Source of the DNA: Flavobacterium saliperosum
GTDB taxonomy: Bacteria > Bacteroidota > Bacteroidia > Flavobacteriales > Flavobacteriaceae
NCBI RefSeq assembly: GCF_900100625.1
Contig: NZ_FMTY01000004.1
Location: 97,409-161,408 of the forward strand
Length of the DNA stretch: 64,000 nucleotides
Reading direction: 5' to 3'
Shown here: in pieces, positions 8,482 through 20,519 of the stretch
How the letters are laid out: each line of letters starts with the position of its first letter
Position numbering within the stretch: the first letter of the stretch is position 1
Notes under the pieces: generated by a model
What the model was told of the DNA's origin: nothing
The model's input: the letters and a program-made list of their open reading frames with translations, nothing else
Database searches by the model: none
Translations under genes and position numbers: made by a program

Positions 8482-10173
8482 TTATTTTACGCCGTGCATC
8501 ATTTTCTTAAGAATCGGAGTAATTAAGAATAAAATAATGGAAGCGATACCACACAATACCACGAATACCATGAAGAACTCGTATAAGTTGTGAATTTCAA
8601 ATCCGGCGAAAACCGGGTTTTCTGCACTAATCTGGTTGTCGGACAACAATTTCAATTGTGCTTCTGTCGGAACGATTTTCTTATCCAACACATCCTGAAG
8701 GTTAATTCCTAACTCTTCTGCTTTTTTGAACTTATCTCCTGTTGCCGGTAAGATGGAACCTAACGTTCCTGATAAAGCGTACCCAGCTGCATTCGAAATA
8801 AAGAAAACACCGTAAGCCAAAGAAGCAAAACGTTTTGGAGCCAATTTCCCTACCAAGGATAATCCGATTGGAGACAAACACAATTCACCAAACGTTTGGA
8901 TCAAATACAATAAGATCAACCAATAGATTGCTAATAACCCATTGTTCCCCAAATCTTTCACATTGTGAGCAATAATAAAATAACTGATTGCGATCAACAT
9001 CAATCCCATTGCTTGTTTGAATGGCGATGTAGGTTCACTGTTGTTTGCTCTAAGTTTGTCCCATAACATACTGAAAGGTACGGCAAACATTACTACAAAT
9101 AAACCATTGAAAATCTGCACCATGGAAGGCGGCATGTTCCAACCAAAGAAGTTTCTGTCTGTTTGGTTATCCGCAATGAACGTTAACGATGATCCTGCCT
9201 GTTCGAAAGCTGCCCAGAAGAAGATTACGAAAAACGATACGATATAAATAACCCAGATTCGTTGCGTTTCTATTTTTGTTAATGTTTTATCCGACAAGAT
9301 TAATCCTGCCAAAGTGATCCCACTCGCGTAAATAATCGGATAAATAATGGTTTTCACCACGTTGTCCCCTTCCGTTAAGAAATGGAAAGCAGCGAATAAC
9401 CCTAAGAAAGCAAGTACCGCCAATCCTAAAGACATTGGGGTAAAATGCGCTTTTTGAGACTCTCCTTCTTCGTAATCGCCCGTTTCATGACCTGATGGCA
9501 TTCCACCGATTGGTTTTCCTTCCGGCGTAACCACATATTTGTTTTTAAGGAAATAGAACACTGCTGTTCCAATTAACATGGCTAAAGCGGCTGCCAAGAA
9601 TCCCCATTTGAAAGCGTGTATGTCTCTGATTCCCCCGGAATCCTTAACGTCACCCACAAACGGACAGATGAACTGCCCCAAGAAAGCTCCGATGTTGATT
9701 CCCATATAGAAAATCGTGAAAGCGGTATCCAATTTTGTTTTTTCCTGTTTCGGATACAAGCTTCCCACCATACTGGAAATGTTTGGTTTGAAGAATCCGT
9801 TACCAAAAATAATGATTCCCAAAGCACTCCACATCAAAGTTGTCGCTAAAGATAAATTCGTTGAGAACACGCTGGCACTTGCAAAAAGCAACAACTGTCC
9901 AACAGCCATCATCATACCACCCAACATGATACAGTTACGGTTACCGAAGAAACGATCCGCAATGAAACCACCTAATAACGGCGTTAGATAACAAAGCCCC
10001 AAAAATCCACCATAAATCAAGGAAGCATCTGCCTCTTTCATCATTAATGAATTTACCAGGAATAAGGTTAGCAATGCGCGCATTCCATAAAAGTTGAAAC
10101 GCTCCCACATCTCGGTTCCGAATAATACCCAAAGCCCTTTTGGATGTCCTTGTTTAACTGCTGTTTCGCTCAT
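8482..10173 (-). CDS. POT/PTR-family peptide transporter 3
   Basis: A 563-residue POT symporter. ExxERF is at E21, E24, R25; the second signature reads FTIFYMGINIGAFLGQF. A soluble insert around 205-235 (GGMPSGHETGDYEEGESQKA) and another near 480-520 (KFKKAEELGINLQDVLDKK) lengthen it. It follows the S9B peptidase gene by 38 bases on the same strand and is probably co-transcribed with it, linking peptide cleavage to import. Three different paralogues in a row suggest complementary substrate ranges. Confidence 0.93.
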   Translation of the reverse strand: MSETAVKQGHPKGLWVLFGTEMWERFNFYGMRALLTLFLVNSLMMKEADASLIYGGFLGLCYLTPLLGGFIADRFFGNRNCIMLGGMMMAVGQLLLFASASVFSTNLSLATTLMWSALGIIIFGNGFFKPNISSMVGSLYPKQEKTKLDTAFTIFYMGINIGAFLGQFICPFVGDVKDSGGIRDIHAFKWGFLAAALAMLIGTAVFYFLKNKYVVTPEGKPIGGMPSGHETGDYEEGESQKAHFTPMSLGLAVLAFLGLFAAFHFLTEGDNVVKTIIYPIIYASGITLAGLILSDKTLTKIETQRIWVIYIVSFFVIFFWAAFEQAGSSLTFIADNQTDRNFFGWNMPPSMVQIFNGLFVVMFAVPFSMLWDKLRANNSEPTSPFKQAMGLMLIAISYFIIAHNVKDLGNNGLLAIYWLILLYLIQTFGELCLSPIGLSLVGKLAPKRFASLAYGVFFISNAAGYALSGTLGSILPATGDKFKKAEELGINLQDVLDKKIVPTEAQLKLLSDNQISAENPVFAGFEIHNLYEFFMVFVVLCGIASIILFLITPILKKMMHGVK

Positions 10174-10211
10174 TTTATTGTTTTTGGTTTTAAAAAATTT
10201 ATGGTTAGTTG

Positions 10212-12383
10212 TTATAGTTTCTCTTTAATGAAATTGGTCATTTTGGTGTACAACTGTAAACGTGTTTTGCCGCCATAGATTCCGTGGTTTTTGTCCGGAT
10301 AGATGGCCCAGTCAAATTGTTTGTTCGCCTGTACCAAAGCTTCAATCATTTTCATGGTATTCTGAACGTGAACGTTATCATCGGAAGTTCCGTGAACCAA
10401 AAGGAAATTTCCTTTCAATTTACTCACGTGATTGATCGGCGAATTGTTATCGTAACCCCCTGCGTTTTCCTGCGGAGTCTGCATGTATCTTTCGGTATAA
10501 ATACTGTCGTAATATCTCCAGCTGGTTACCGGTGCCACAGCAATGGCGGTTTTGAACACATCGGCTCCCTGAAAGATACAGTTGGAAGCCATGAAACCGC
10601 CGTAAGACCAACCAAAAATACCGATTCTTGATTTGTCCACATACTCATACGAACCGAATACTTTTGCAGCATCGATTTGGTCTTCCACTTCAAATTTCCC
10701 TAATTCTTTTTGCGTGCATTTTTTGAAATCGGCGCCTTTAAAACCGGTTCCGCGACCGTCAACACAAGCCACGATATACCCTTGTTGGGCCAACATCATA
10801 AACCAATAATCGTCGGAAGCATTCCAATCGTTATTCACCTGTTGGGAACCCGGACCGGAATACTGGTACATGAAAACCGGGTATTTTTTAGTAGCGTCAA
10901 AATCTTTTGGTTTGATCATCCAGGCGTTTAACTTGTGTCCTTTTTCGGTAGTCAATTCGAAGAATTCTTTTGAAGGCAAGTCGTATTTAGCCAATTTCGT
11001 TTCCAACGCCTCATTAGAAACGATGGTTTTTACCAATTTTCCAGATTTTGTCTCGTGTAAAGTATGCTTAGGAGCATTTTTCGCACTGGAATACGAATTG
11101 ATGAAATATTGGAAATTCGGACTGAAAGTAGCACTGTTGGTTCCTGTTTGCGTGGTTAAACGTTTTTTAGCACTTCCGTTTAGTTTGATGCTGTACACAT
11201 CACGGTTGATAGAACCGTTTTCTGTAGACTGGAAGAAAATAGTTCCCGATTTTTCATCAAAACCGTAATACGAAGTCACTTCCCATTTTCCTTTGGTAAT
11301 TTGTTTTTTCAGTTTACCGTTTTTGTCGTAGTGGTAAATGTGGTTGAAACCGTCTTTCTCACTGGTCCAGATGAAACTGTTGTCTTTCAGGAATGTCAAA
11401 TTATCGGTCACCTCTACGTATGCTTTGTCTTTTTCATTCAAAACCACTTTTGCGGCACCCGAATTACCGTCAACGAAAAGCAAATCCAAATTATCCTGAT
11501 GGCGGTTCAACACCTGAGCGCTTAACGTATTTGGCTCGTTGGTCCACTCGATTCTGGCAATATAGAAATCGGTGTAGTTGTCTAAATTTATTTTTTTTGT
11601 TGCTCCCGATTTCACATCATAAATGTGCAATGAAACCACCGCATTTTTCTCGCCTGCTTTCGGATATTTGAAAACGTTTTGCGTTGGGTATAACCCTTGG
11701 TTGTACATGTCCATGGAGAATTCCGGAACCTCGGTTTCGTCAAAGCGGATGAAAGCCACCTTATCACTGGCACCGTTCCAATCGAAAGCACGAACGAAAG
11801 AGAATTCCTCTTCGTACACCCAGTCGGTAACCCCGTTAATGATAGCGTTTTTCTTTCCGTCTGTGGTGATTTGCGTATGCTTCTTTGCCGTTAAGTCATA
11901 TACGTACAAATTGTTCTGATATGCATACCCTATTTTATTCCCGTCCGGAGAAAAGGTAGGTTCCTGCACTTTATAATCGGCTAACTTCACCAAAGATTTT
12001 GAAGCGATGTCGTAGATAAAATAATCGGCCACAAAAGAATGGCGGAAAATCTGTTCGGAATTATTCGCAATTAAGATTTTCTTTTCGTCTTTACTGAAAG
12101 TGTAACTGTCGATACCTTTTAATTCCTTGAAATTTTTAGAATCCAGCAACGTAGCCACTTTGTCCAATGTAGCAAAATCATACAAATCAATTTGAGATGA
12201 TTTCGTGGCGCGGTCAAAATTAAGAACGGTGTACTGGTTGGTATTCTTCATGGCTTCCAAAGCAGTCATTCCCTTTGTTCTGAAAGCGCCTCCCCAAATT
12301 TCTTCAAGGGTGATTTTTTGTTGTGCAACTGCCGAAAATGAGGTTAAAACCAACAAAAACAAGCATTTAATACTATTTTTCAT
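10212..12383 (-). CDS. dipeptidyl peptidase IV-type S9B serine peptidase
   Basis: Releases N-terminal dipeptides, typically with Pro or Ala second. Signal peptide 1-20 (ends AVAQ), an N-terminal beta-propeller (DPPIV_N, about 40-460), then an alpha/beta-hydrolase domain (about 480-723). The nucleophile is S593 in GWSYGGF; the acid lies in GTSDDNVHV and the His in DKNHGIYGG. A double-Glu stretch, YEEEFSFVRAFDW, matches the propeller loop that binds the free N-terminus of substrate. Periplasmic or surface-exposed. It heads the peptide transporter block. Confidence 0.94.
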   Translation of the reverse strand: MKNSIKCLFLLVLTSFSAVAQQKITLEEIWGGAFRTKGMTALEAMKNTNQYTVLNFDRATKSSQIDLYDFATLDKVATLLDSKNFKELKGIDSYTFSKDEKKILIANNSEQIFRHSFVADYFIYDIASKSLVKLADYKVQEPTFSPDGNKIGYAYQNNLYVYDLTAKKHTQITTDGKKNAIINGVTDWVYEEEFSFVRAFDWNGASDKVAFIRFDETEVPEFSMDMYNQGLYPTQNVFKYPKAGEKNAVVSLHIYDVKSGATKKINLDNYTDFYIARIEWTNEPNTLSAQVLNRHQDNLDLLFVDGNSGAAKVVLNEKDKAYVEVTDNLTFLKDNSFIWTSEKDGFNHIYHYDKNGKLKKQITKGKWEVTSYYGFDEKSGTIFFQSTENGSINRDVYSIKLNGSAKKRLTTQTGTNSATFSPNFQYFINSYSSAKNAPKHTLHETKSGKLVKTIVSNEALETKLAKYDLPSKEFFELTTEKGHKLNAWMIKPKDFDATKKYPVFMYQYSGPGSQQVNNDWNASDDYWFMMLAQQGYIVACVDGRGTGFKGADFKKCTQKELGKFEVEDQIDAAKVFGSYEYVDKSRIGIFGWSYGGFMASNCIFQGADVFKTAIAVAPVTSWRYYDSIYTERYMQTPQENAGGYDNNSPINHVSKLKGNFLLVHGTSDDNVHVQNTMKMIEALVQANKQFDWAIYPDKNHGIYGGKTRLQLYTKMTNFIKEKL

Positions 12384-12614
12384 AAGATTGATGATAAAAA
12401 AACTCCCAATTTTAGTGAAAATTTATCAATTGACCGCAATTTAATTTGTTAAAAGGAAAAATCAGCGATTTTATCATTAGCCTAAATCGTCGATTATTTT
12501 CGTATTTAATCGATAAAAATTTAAAATACTTTAAAATAAAAAGGAAACTATCTGTTAAATCGTTAAATTTATTGTAATATTCTGTAACCAAACCAAAGAC
12601 ATTAACCTAACCCC

Positions 12615-15600
12615 ATGATTAAAAAATTAGCGTTTTTTGCTTATCTCCTCTTTTTTTTCCAAAACGCTGTTGGACAAGTTTTTGATTATGAGATTCTTAA
12701 TCAAAACAACGGGTTACCTTCCTCTTCCATTTTTTCAGTAATTCAGGACAGTCGGAATTTAATCTGGATTGGTACGGACGGTGCCGGTTTGGTACGTTAT
12801 GACGGAGCCAATTTTGAAATCATAAACAAATCGGAAAGGGAAGAAGCTTTCTTTGTAACTGACATTGTTGAAGACAACAACAAAAACATCGTTGTAGCAA
12901 CAAAATACAGCGGTTTATTGGTCTATAACGGACAGAAGTTCATTAAGGATTTTGATAAGTACAACACCAAAATAGCGGGAGCTTTTGTTCAAAAACTCTG
13001 GCAGACCTCCTCAGGCACGTATTGTTTTACGGACGCGGAAGTCTTTTTACTTAAAAACGACTATTCCATAGAAATCGTGGCCCGTTTTGAAACGGGATTT
13101 CCTGTTATCAATTCCATTTTTCAGATCAACGCTTCCGGCTTCCTGTTAGGGACAGGGGATGGCCTCTTAAAAATCGAAGGAAACAAAGTCACCCCTTTCG
13201 AAAGCGTCACTTTTTCAGGATACACGTGTATTGTTTCGAATACTGCCGATGAAGCTTATATCGGAAACCATAAGGGTGAACTTTTTAAAATCAGCCGGAA
13301 AATAAATTCGGATTTTGACATCAAACTGGAAAGCAAAATAACCCTGCCGGACAAAAAACCTTTTTTTATCAAGAAGATGCTGAAAGGGAGGAGCGGTTTT
13401 ATCTGGATGGCCGGAGATAAAAAACAAGGTTTGGCCATGTACATGAAAGGCTACACCAGCTTTATCGATGAAAGTAACGGGTTTAGTGGAGAAAACACGC
13501 TTTGCATGTATCAGGACAAAAGCGGTGATTTGTACATTGGGACATATGGCACCGGTCTTTTCAGAAGCAGTTCCCAAACGTTCTACAGCTATAACAACGT
13601 TCCCGAACTGAAAACACCTTACATCTTCTCTCTCCTGACAACGGAAAAAGGACTCTATGCCGGAATTCTAAACAGTGGGATTTATTATTTTGAGGGCGAT
13701 GAATACTATGAACTTCGTCTTAAGAAAAAATACAATGAGGCACTCAGTGCTTTCTGCTTTCTGAAAAACCACAAAAATGAAGTGCTGGCCGGAACCACAA
13801 AAGGGATTTTCAAAGTGACTCCCAACAATCTGATTCCAGCGGGAATAAACGCAAAACTGCCCAAAAACATCCGAATAAATGCCCTGAAGCAAGACCATAA
13901 AAATCGCTATTTTGCAGGTTCCACTTCGGGTTTGTACATTTTGGATGAAAACCTGAATCTTATTTCACACATTAACAAGATTGAAAAAGAAGCCTCTGTT
14001 CCCAACATAAATTGCCTTGAAAAAATTAACGAAAACCAATGGTATTTGGGGACAAACCTGGGACTCTTCATATTGACCGAAGTGGATAAAAATTCTTTTT
14101 CCGTTTCCGGAGCCCTTATCACCAAAACCATCAACACCTCTACAAAAGACAGTTTTGGTAATTTTTGGTTTGCGGGATCAAACGCACTCTACCTTGTTAA
14201 AGATAAAACCGTAAAGAAATACAACACTGAAGACGGCTTGAGTTCTACCTTAATTTTTACCCTCTCTTCAGACAAAAACGCCAATCTCTATGTGGGCACC
14301 AATCTGGGTATAGATAAAGTTACGGTAACAGCTGCCGGGAAAATCGTTAAAATTCATAATTACGATTCCGACAACGGTTTTGGCGGATTGGAAACCAATG
14401 CGAGAGCGGAAACCACAGACGAATACGGAAATCTGTTTTTTGGAACGGCAAACGGCCTTTTTAAGTATTTAACCAGATACATCCCAAAAAACACCGATAC
14501 CCCCATCTTAAAGATAACCAATGTAGACGTTTTAAATCAGCCAATCAACTGGAGAGCTGCCGGAACATCCGAAAACAATTGGTTCAATGTTCCCTCCCAA
14601 AATCATATATTCAGCCCCGAACAGAATCACCTTACGTTTAAGTTCGGGGTGATTAACTTCAAAAACAGCAGTGAAGTGTATTATTCATACCTGCTCAAAG
14701 GCGTCGATGAAAATTGGTCGCTTCCCGACAAATTGAACGAAGTGACCTATTCCAATCTGAGTCACGGGAGTTATACTTTTCAGGTAAGGATTGTTGACAA
14801 ACTCGGCAACATCATAAGTGCGCCTACTTCTTTTTCATTTAAAATAGACACTCCGTTTTATTACAGATGGTGGTTTCTTTTGCCGATTTTTTGCTTCATC
14901 GGATTGTTTTTGAAACTGATTTTTGACAAAGCATCCACTTACAACAAGGATTTTATAAAAAACTTTTCGGAAACGGAAGACGACAATAAAAGCATCCGGA
15001 CCTTCTTTTTCTTTTTGGGCATCATCTTCCCGTTGACCGAAGTGATCAACCTGTATTTCATTAAACGGGAAAATTCCGAATTGCTGGTAAATCTTATTAT
15101 CGGCATCATATTCATTTCCTTTTATGTGATTTCCAAAAAGTCCCGTTTTTTAAACAGACACCTGCGAAAAATATTCATTGCGATAATTTTACTGTACTCG
15201 TTTTATGTGATTTCAAAATTAGCCACACAGCCTTTCGAATTGATCACCTATACCGAGTTTCTGCTTATCTTGTTTTTCTCTTACAGCACCTTTAAAACTG
15301 AAAAGCAATATATAATATTCGTAATTGCCTTATTCGTTACTTTAATCATTCTGCTTCTGAATATCCAATCGGAAACGTATCAAATAATTACCTTGATAAA
15401 CACGTCGTTAATCGTATTGGTCATTAATTACGCCCGACGAATCTCGAACTTAAACAACAACGACAAGGTTTTATTTTCCAACAGCATCATTAACAATTCC
15501 AACTCCTTAACCATTGCCACCGACAAACATGGAAACCTGACGTTTTGCGGAAAATCGATCGAAAAAATATTAGGATACACTCCAGAGGAAGTCATGGGTA

Positions 15601-18600
15601 AAAATTTCTGGATACTAACACAGGATATTGATTTTCAGGACATCGACTACAACACCATCTATGTTCCCGACTCGATTTATACCCGAAAATTGCGATGCAA
15701 AAACGGAGAATACAAGTACATCCAATGGACTGACCAAAAATATACCGACAATCTTTTCGTGGCTAACGGACAGGACATTACCGCAAAAATCATGGTCGAG
15801 GAACAATACCGAAACCTCGTCCAATATGCGTCAGATATCATTTTTGAAGTAGACAAATACGGTTATTTTACCTTTGTGAATCAATTTGCCGAAAAATCAT
15901 TGGGCTATTCCATGGAACATTTTATCGGGAAACATTTCTCGAGTCTTATAAAAACGGAACATGCCAAAAAGATTGAAGAATACTATTTGAAACAAAGAGA
16001 AAATCAGTCGGATTTCGACATTATTGAATTCCCCATATTAAAAAGCAACGGAGAGGAAATGTGGGTTTCCCAGAAAGTCACCGTCAAAAAAGACGATTAC
16101 GGAAGGACTATCGGATATTCTGCCATCGTTAGAGACATCACAAAACTAAAACGGATTGAACAGGAAGAAAGTTTTCGTTTGGAAAAAAATTTCCGCCTAA
16201 ACCAGACCTTAAACGAACTGTCCACACTAAACTTTTTAACTTACGGAAATCAGGAAAAACTTATCGGACACATTTTAAAAGAAGCCACTTTGGCGCTTGA
16301 CATTGACCGGGCAAGTTTGTGGAATAAAACCGAGGACGGACTTGAAGTGTTTTGTCTCTACATTAAAGATACCAATAGTTTTTCCAATGGAATTGCAATT
16401 ACGAAATCGAAATTTCCGGTCTATTTTGATGCCATCGAGAACCAACCTTTTATTGTAGCCTCCGATGCACAGAATCATCCGCAAACAATCGAGTTCCGTG
16501 AAGTGTATTTCAAAAATTATGAAATCAAATCCTTACTCGATTTTCCCATTTACGTTTCGGGTGAGCTGAAAGGGGTTACTTGCTATGAAAACACTTCGGA
16601 AATAAGAAACTGGTCTACCGATGAAATCAATTTTGCGCGTACCGTTTCCGACATTATTGCTCTGGCCATCGAAACGCTGAAAAGAAAAACGGCGGAAGAA
16701 CTTATCATTTATAAAAGTGAGATCCTGTCCTCAATAGCCAAAACCACCGAGAAACTTTTAAAAAGCAACAGCCTGAATGAGATTTTTCAGGAATCCATGG
16801 GTTATATCGGTGAAGCCACCAAAGTAGACCGACTGTACTATTTTGAAAATGACCCTGCAACAAATCTCTTGAGTCAGCGTCTGGAATGGACCAGCAAGGA
16901 GGAACTGAAAGAAATCGACAATCCGGATCTGCAGAACATCCCTCATGATTTGTATCCCGAATTCATGAACGTTCTTCTTCAAAACAAACCCTACCAAACC
17001 ATGGTAAAAGAGATTAATGAAGGTAATTTCAAAGCAATCTTACAGGAGCAAAACATATTGTCCATTCTGATTTTACCGATATTCATCAAACAGACCTTTC
17101 ACGGTTTTATTGGATTTGACGATTGTACATCCGAAAGAATTTGGGGATCCGATGAAATCAATATTCTTCAGACCTTCACCAACAACATCGCTTCGACCAT
17201 TGAGCGTATCAACAGCGAAAGAACCATTAAAGAAAGTGAGGAAAAATTCCGCTTGCTTGCTAACAATATCCCTGCGACAGTATACCTTGTAAAATACAAC
17301 CCCGAGCGAACCAAAGTATTCTTAAACGATGAAATCGAAAAACTGACCGGATACTCCAAAGAAGATTTCTTTGACGGTAAAATTTCACTGAAAGATTTGT
17401 ACCATCCGGAAGAAAAAGAACAGGTAACACGTGAAATCGAAAAAGCAATTCTAAACGGAATCCCATTCCATATTTCCTGCCGTCTGGTTAAGAAAAACGG
17501 GGATATCGTATGGATTGAAGAATACGGAGAAGCCATTACGGCAGAAAACGAAATTTCATATATTGAAGGAGTAGTGATTGAAACCACAGAGCGCAGAAAA
17601 ATGCAGGACGCCATTAAGGAAAAAGAAATTGCGCAGGCAGCAAACAAAGCCAAAACCCAGTTTCTGGCCAATATGAGTCACGAAATCCGGACGCCTTTAA
17701 ACGGCATTATCGGGTTTAGCAACCTGTTACTGAAGTCCCAATTGTCTTCCGTACAGGAACAATACATCGTAACCGTGAATCAATCGGCGGATGCGTTGCT
17801 TGAAATTGTAAACGATATTCTGGATCTTTCAAAAATCGAAGCGGGAAAACTAGAACTGTACATCACGAAATCCAACCTGCATGAAATTGTGAATCAGGTA
17901 ATAGACATGGTTAAATATTCGGCCCATGAAAAACGTCTCGACTTAATCATTAACATCGATGAAAATATTCCATGCCTGATTTGGGTAGATGAAATCCGAC
18001 TGAAACAAATCCTGATTAATCTCTTGTCTAATGCCATCAAATTCACACAGGAAGGCGAAATAGAACTGGAAATAAAATACGAACCCACGACCGATAATCG
18101 TGCCAACATGAAATTTCTGGTAAAAGATACCGGAATTGGAATACGTCCGGAAAACCGGGAAAAGATATTTGAGGCGTTTTCGCAGGAAGACAATTCCACC
18201 ACTCGAAAATACGGCGGGACCGGTTTAGGAATTCCTATTTCGGAAAGCCTGTTACGACTAATGAACAGTAAACTTGAAATCGAAGACCGTTCAACCGGAG
18301 GCACCATCTTTTTCTTCACGCTGGAGTTGGAAGCACGACCATGCGGAACCTTAAAAGAACTGGAAAACAATAAAATAGAAAAAATTCTTTTAATTGATGA
18401 TAGCGTTAGTAATACCGCAGTCATTCAACGAATGATGCACTACTATAACATCCTGACTGTAATCAATAAAAAGTATCAAAACGCAAACAAATATATTGAT
18501 GCCGTTGACTTATTTTTAGCCGATTATGAGCTGATTGGCAAAGAAGGTCTGGTTGAACTGGCAAAATTTGACAAACCCATTATCCTGATGCAGAACTCCA

Positions 18601-19139
18601 ATGCCAGCGAAATCGTCTATCCTGAAAATGCGGTGGTAAAACCAATTGTAAAACCAGTGAAAATTCATGTTCTACAAAGCACCCTAAATGAAATAAACAA
18701 CAAGAAAGTCACTGCAAAAGAAGTCGTTAGCGATAAGGATTTCGATGCCGTTACAATCAGTCCCGCTTTTAAAGTACTGATTGTTGAAGACAATAAAATC
18801 AACATGCTGCTTTCTAAAACCCTGGTTAAGAAAATCATACCGAACGCCATCATTTCAGAAGCGGCGAACGGAATCGAAGCGGTGGAACAATTTGATATCC
18901 ACCATCCGGAAATCATATTGATGGACATACAAATGCCCCTGATGAACGGCTATGAGGCGACCAAAAAAATTCGTGAAAAAGACACCAATTGTATTATTAT
19001 CGCCCTAACCGCAGGAATAATAGAAGGTGAAGAAGAAATGTGCAAAAATATAGGAATGAATGATTATATCACAAAACCTATCGACAAAAGCGTTTTGGAA
19101 AATACCCTGTTAAAATGGTCGAAAAACAGTAAAAGCTAA
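12615..19139 (+). CDS. giant hybrid histidine kinase with periplasmic propeller, PAS/GAF array and two receivers
   Basis: 2174 residues. Order: signal peptide 1-20; two-component-regulator propeller repeats about 30-640 ([17 protein letters not shown] blades); Y_Y_Y domain about 680-745; transmembrane helix about 748-770; a second membrane block of five or six helices about 796-942; PAS about 963-1060; PAS about 1065-1180; GAF about 1194-1355; GAF about 1366-1535; PAS about 1544-1662; HisKA with phospho-accepting H1689 in NMSHEIRTP; HATPase with N box near 1800, DTGIGI near 1837 and GGTGLGI near 1866; receiver 1 about 1922-2030 (D1970 in LADYEL, diverged); receiver 2 about 2052-2172 (D2104 in LMDIQMP, conserved). 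No DNA-binding domain, unlike classical HTCS proteins, so output needs a partner or the receivers. It is transcribed divergently from the S9B gene. ATG at 12615. Confidence 0.93.
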   Translation: MIKKLAFFAYLLFFFQNAVGQVFDYEILNQNNGLPSSSIFSVIQDSRNLIWIGTDGAGLVRYDGANFEIINKSEREEAFFVTDIVEDNNKNIVVATKYSGLLVYNGQKFIKDFDKYNTKIAGAFVQKLWQTSSGTYCFTDAEVFLLKNDYSIEIVARFETGFPVINSIFQINASGFLLGTGDGLLKIEGNKVTPFESVTFSGYTCIVSNTADEAYIGNHKGELFKISRKINSDFDIKLESKITLPDKKPFFIKKMLKGRSGFIWMAGDKKQGLAMYMKGYTSFIDESNGFSGENTLCMYQDKSGDLYIGTYGTGLFRSSSQTFYSYNNVPELKTPYIFSLLTTEKGLYAGILNSGIYYFEGDEYYELRLKKKYNEALSAFCFLKNHKNEVLAGTTKGIFKVTPNNLIPAGINAKLPKNIRINALKQDHKNRYFAGSTSGLYILDENLNLISHINKIEKEASVPNINCLEKINENQWYLGTNLGLFILTEVDKNSFSVSGALITKTINTSTKDSFGNFWFAGSNALYLVKDKTVKKYNTEDGLSSTLIFTLSSDKNANLYVGTNLGIDKVTVTAAGKIVKIHNYDSDNGFGGLETNARAETTDEYGNLFFGTANGLFKYLTRYIPKNTDTPILKITNVDVLNQPINWRAAGTSENNWFNVPSQNHIFSPEQNHLTFKFGVINFKNSSEVYYSYLLKGVDENWSLPDKLNEVTYSNLSHGSYTFQVRIVDKLGNIISAPTSFSFKIDTPFYYRWWFLLPIFCFIGLFLKLIFDKASTYNKDFIKNFSETEDDNKSIRTFFFFLGIIFPLTEVINLYFIKRENSELLVNLIIGIIFISFYVISKKSRFLNRHLRKIFIAIILLYSFYVISKLATQPFELITYTEFLLILFFSYSTFKTEKQYIIFVIALFVTLIILLLNIQSETYQIITLINTSLIVLVINYARRISNLNNNDKVLFSNSIINNSNSLTIATDKHGNLTFCGKSIEKILGYTPEEVMGKNFWILTQDIDFQDIDYNTIYVPDSIYTRKLRCKNGEYKYIQWTDQKYTDNLFVANGQDITAKIMVEEQYRNLVQYASDIIFEVDKYGYFTFVNQFAEKSLGYSMEHFIGKHFSSLIKTEHAKKIEEYYLKQRENQSDFDIIEFPILKSNGEEMWVSQKVTVKKDDYGRTIGYSAIVRDITKLKRIEQEESFRLEKNFRLNQTLNELSTLNFLTYGNQEKLIGHILKEATLALDIDRASLWNKTEDGLEVFCLYIKDTNSFSNGIAITKSKFPVYFDAIENQPFIVASDAQNHPQTIEFREVYFKNYEIKSLLDFPIYVSGELKGVTCYENTSEIRNWSTDEINFARTVSDIIALAIETLKRKTAEELIIYKSEILSSIAKTTEKLLKSNSLNEIFQESMGYIGEATKVDRLYYFENDPATNLLSQRLEWTSKEELKEIDNPDLQNIPHDLYPEFMNVLLQNKPYQTMVKEINEGNFKAILQEQNILSILILPIFIKQTFHGFIGFDDCTSERIWGSDEINILQTFTNNIASTIERINSERTIKESEEKFRLLANNIPATVYLVKYNPERTKVFLNDEIEKLTGYSKEDFFDGKISLKDLYHPEEKEQVTREIEKAILNGIPFHISCRLVKKNGDIVWIEEYGEAITAENEISYIEGVVIETTERRKMQDAIKEKEIAQAANKAKTQFLANMSHEIRTPLNGIIGFSNLLLKSQLSSVQEQYIVTVNQSADALLEIVNDILDLSKIEAGKLELYITKSNLHEIVNQVIDMVKYSAHEKRLDLIINIDENIPCLIWVDEIRLKQILINLLSNAIKFTQEGEIELEIKYEPTTDNRANMKFLVKDTGIGIRPENREKIFEAFSQEDNSTTRKYGGTGLGIPISESLLRLMNSKLEIEDRSTGGTIFFFTLELEARPCGTLKELENNKIEKILLIDDSVSNTAVIQRMMHYYNILTVINKKYQNANKYIDAVDLFLADYELIGKEGLVELAKFDKPIILMQNSNASEIVYPENAVVKPIVKPVKIHVLQSTLNEINNKKVTAKEVVSDKDFDAVTISPAFKVLIVEDNKINMLLSKTLVKKIIPNAIISEAANGIEAVEQFDIHHPEIILMDIQMPLMNGYEATKKIREKDTNCIIIALTAGIIEGEEEMCKNIGMNDYITKPIDKSVLENTLLKWSKNSKS

Positions 19140-19160
19140 ATTTTTAAATTTCCGAAAACG

Positions 19161-19168
19161 TATCTTTG
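19161..19168 (+). promoter_or_regulatory. flavobacterial -7 element (TATCTTTG) for HMG-CoA reductase
   Basis: TATCTTTG matches the Bacteroidota -7 consensus TAnnTTTG, 28 bases before the ATG at 19197. No clear TTG at the usual -33 spacing. Confidence 0.6.
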
Positions 19169-19196
19169 CACTCAAATTTAGTACAACAAAAGTAAA

Positions 19197-20513
19197 ATGA
19201 CGAAAGCGGTAAGCGGATTTTCGAAATTATCGAAAGAAGAAAAAATAAATTGGATTGCAGACACCCACTTTTCCAATCCGGATGAAGCAATAAAAACCAT
19301 AAAAAAATACTGGAATTCGGATGCCGAGTTACAAAAACTGCACGATGAATTCATTGAAAACACCATTACCAATTTTTACCTGCCATTGGGTGTTGCGCCC
19401 AATTTTTTAATCAACGGCAAGAATTATACGATTCCCATGGCCATTGAGGAAAGTTCCGTAGTGGCAGCCGCATCCAAAGCAGCCAAGTTCTGGTCCAATC
19501 GGGGCGGATTTAAAGCAACGGTACTCAGTTCCGAAAAAATCGGACAGGTTCATTTTATGTTCAACGGAAAAAAAGAAACCTTAGAACAGTTTTTTGAAAA
19601 CGTAAAACCTAAATTTTTCAGTGCTACCCAAAGCATTACCAAGAACATGCAAAAACGTGGTGGCGGCATTTTGGATATCGAACTCCGGGATAAAACTACG
19701 GAACTGGAAAATTACTATCAGCTGCATGCCACATTTGAAACCAAAGACAGCATGGGAGCGAATTTTATTAATTCCTGTCTGGAACAATTCGCCAAAACAT
19801 TAAAAGAAGAAGCGTTACAGTTTCAATCCTTTTCCGAGGAAGAAAAAAACATCCAGGTGGTGATGAGCATTTTGTCCAATTATGTGCCCAATTGCATCGT
19901 TCGCGTGGAAGTATCCTGCCCGATTTCGGATTTAAAGGAAGACAAGCACATTTCACAAGAAGAATTTGCCGAAAAATTCGTTCGTGCGGTAAAAATTGCC
20001 GAAGTAGAGCCTTTCCGTGCAGTTACCCACAACAAAGGCATCATGAATGGCATTGACGCGGTGGTTTTGGCTACTGGGAATGATTTCAGGGCAGTGGAAG
20101 CGGGTGTTCACGCCTATGCAGCAAGAAACGGCAAATATTCCAGCCTTTCCCACGCCACGGCAGAAAACGACATTTTCACTTTTTGGATGGAAATCCCATT
20201 AGCCTTAGGAACTGTTGGCGGACTTACCAATTTGCATCCACTGGTAAAAATGGCTATGGAAATGTTGGGTAACCCATCGGCACACGAATTAATGCAGATT
20301 GTAGCGGTGGCCGGATTGGCTCAGAATTTCGCGGCCCTGCGTTCCCTGACCACAACCGGAATTCAACAAGGGCACATGAAAATGCACCTAATGAATATCC
20401 TGAACCAATTTAATGCAACAGAACAGGAACGCAAGCAAGTAGTAAGCCATTTCGAGAAAAACACGGTTTCGCATTCGGCTGTAGTGGATTATCTGGAAGC
20501 CTTAAGAAAATAA
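19197..20513 (+). CDS. hydroxymethylglutaryl-CoA reductase, class II
   Basis: Interconverts HMG-CoA and mevalonate. The 438-residue length and the blocks YLPLGVAPNFLIN, PMAIEESSVVAAAS (E84/E85 region) and NGIDAVVLATGNDFRAVEAG fit the bacterial class II enzyme. In an organism with mevalonate kinase and mevalonate diphosphate decarboxylase (both in this window) it is expected to work biosynthetically, giving mevalonate for isoprenoids. It is six bases ahead of a GHMP kinase gene. It has its own promoter element upstream. Confidence 0.93.
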   Translation: MTKAVSGFSKLSKEEKINWIADTHFSNPDEAIKTIKKYWNSDAELQKLHDEFIENTITNFYLPLGVAPNFLINGKNYTIPMAIEESSVVAAASKAAKFWSNRGGFKATVLSSEKIGQVHFMFNGKKETLEQFFENVKPKFFSATQSITKNMQKRGGGILDIELRDKTTELENYYQLHATFETKDSMGANFINSCLEQFAKTLKEEALQFQSFSEEEKNIQVVMSILSNYVPNCIVRVEVSCPISDLKEDKHISQEEFAEKFVRAVKIAEVEPFRAVTHNKGIMNGIDAVVLATGNDFRAVEAGVHAYAARNGKYSSLSHATAENDIFTFWMEIPLALGTVGGLTNLHPLVKMAMEMLGNPSAHELMQIVAVAGLAQNFAALRSLTTTGIQQGHMKMHLMNILNQFNATEQERKQVVSHFEKNTVSHSAVVDYLEALRK

Positions 20514-20519
20514 AAAGCC

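Noticed and set aside
17168..18424. Long minus-strand frames inside the hybrid kinase gene
   Set aside because: They run antisense to conserved PAS, HisKA and HATPase motifs; no domain is visible in them.
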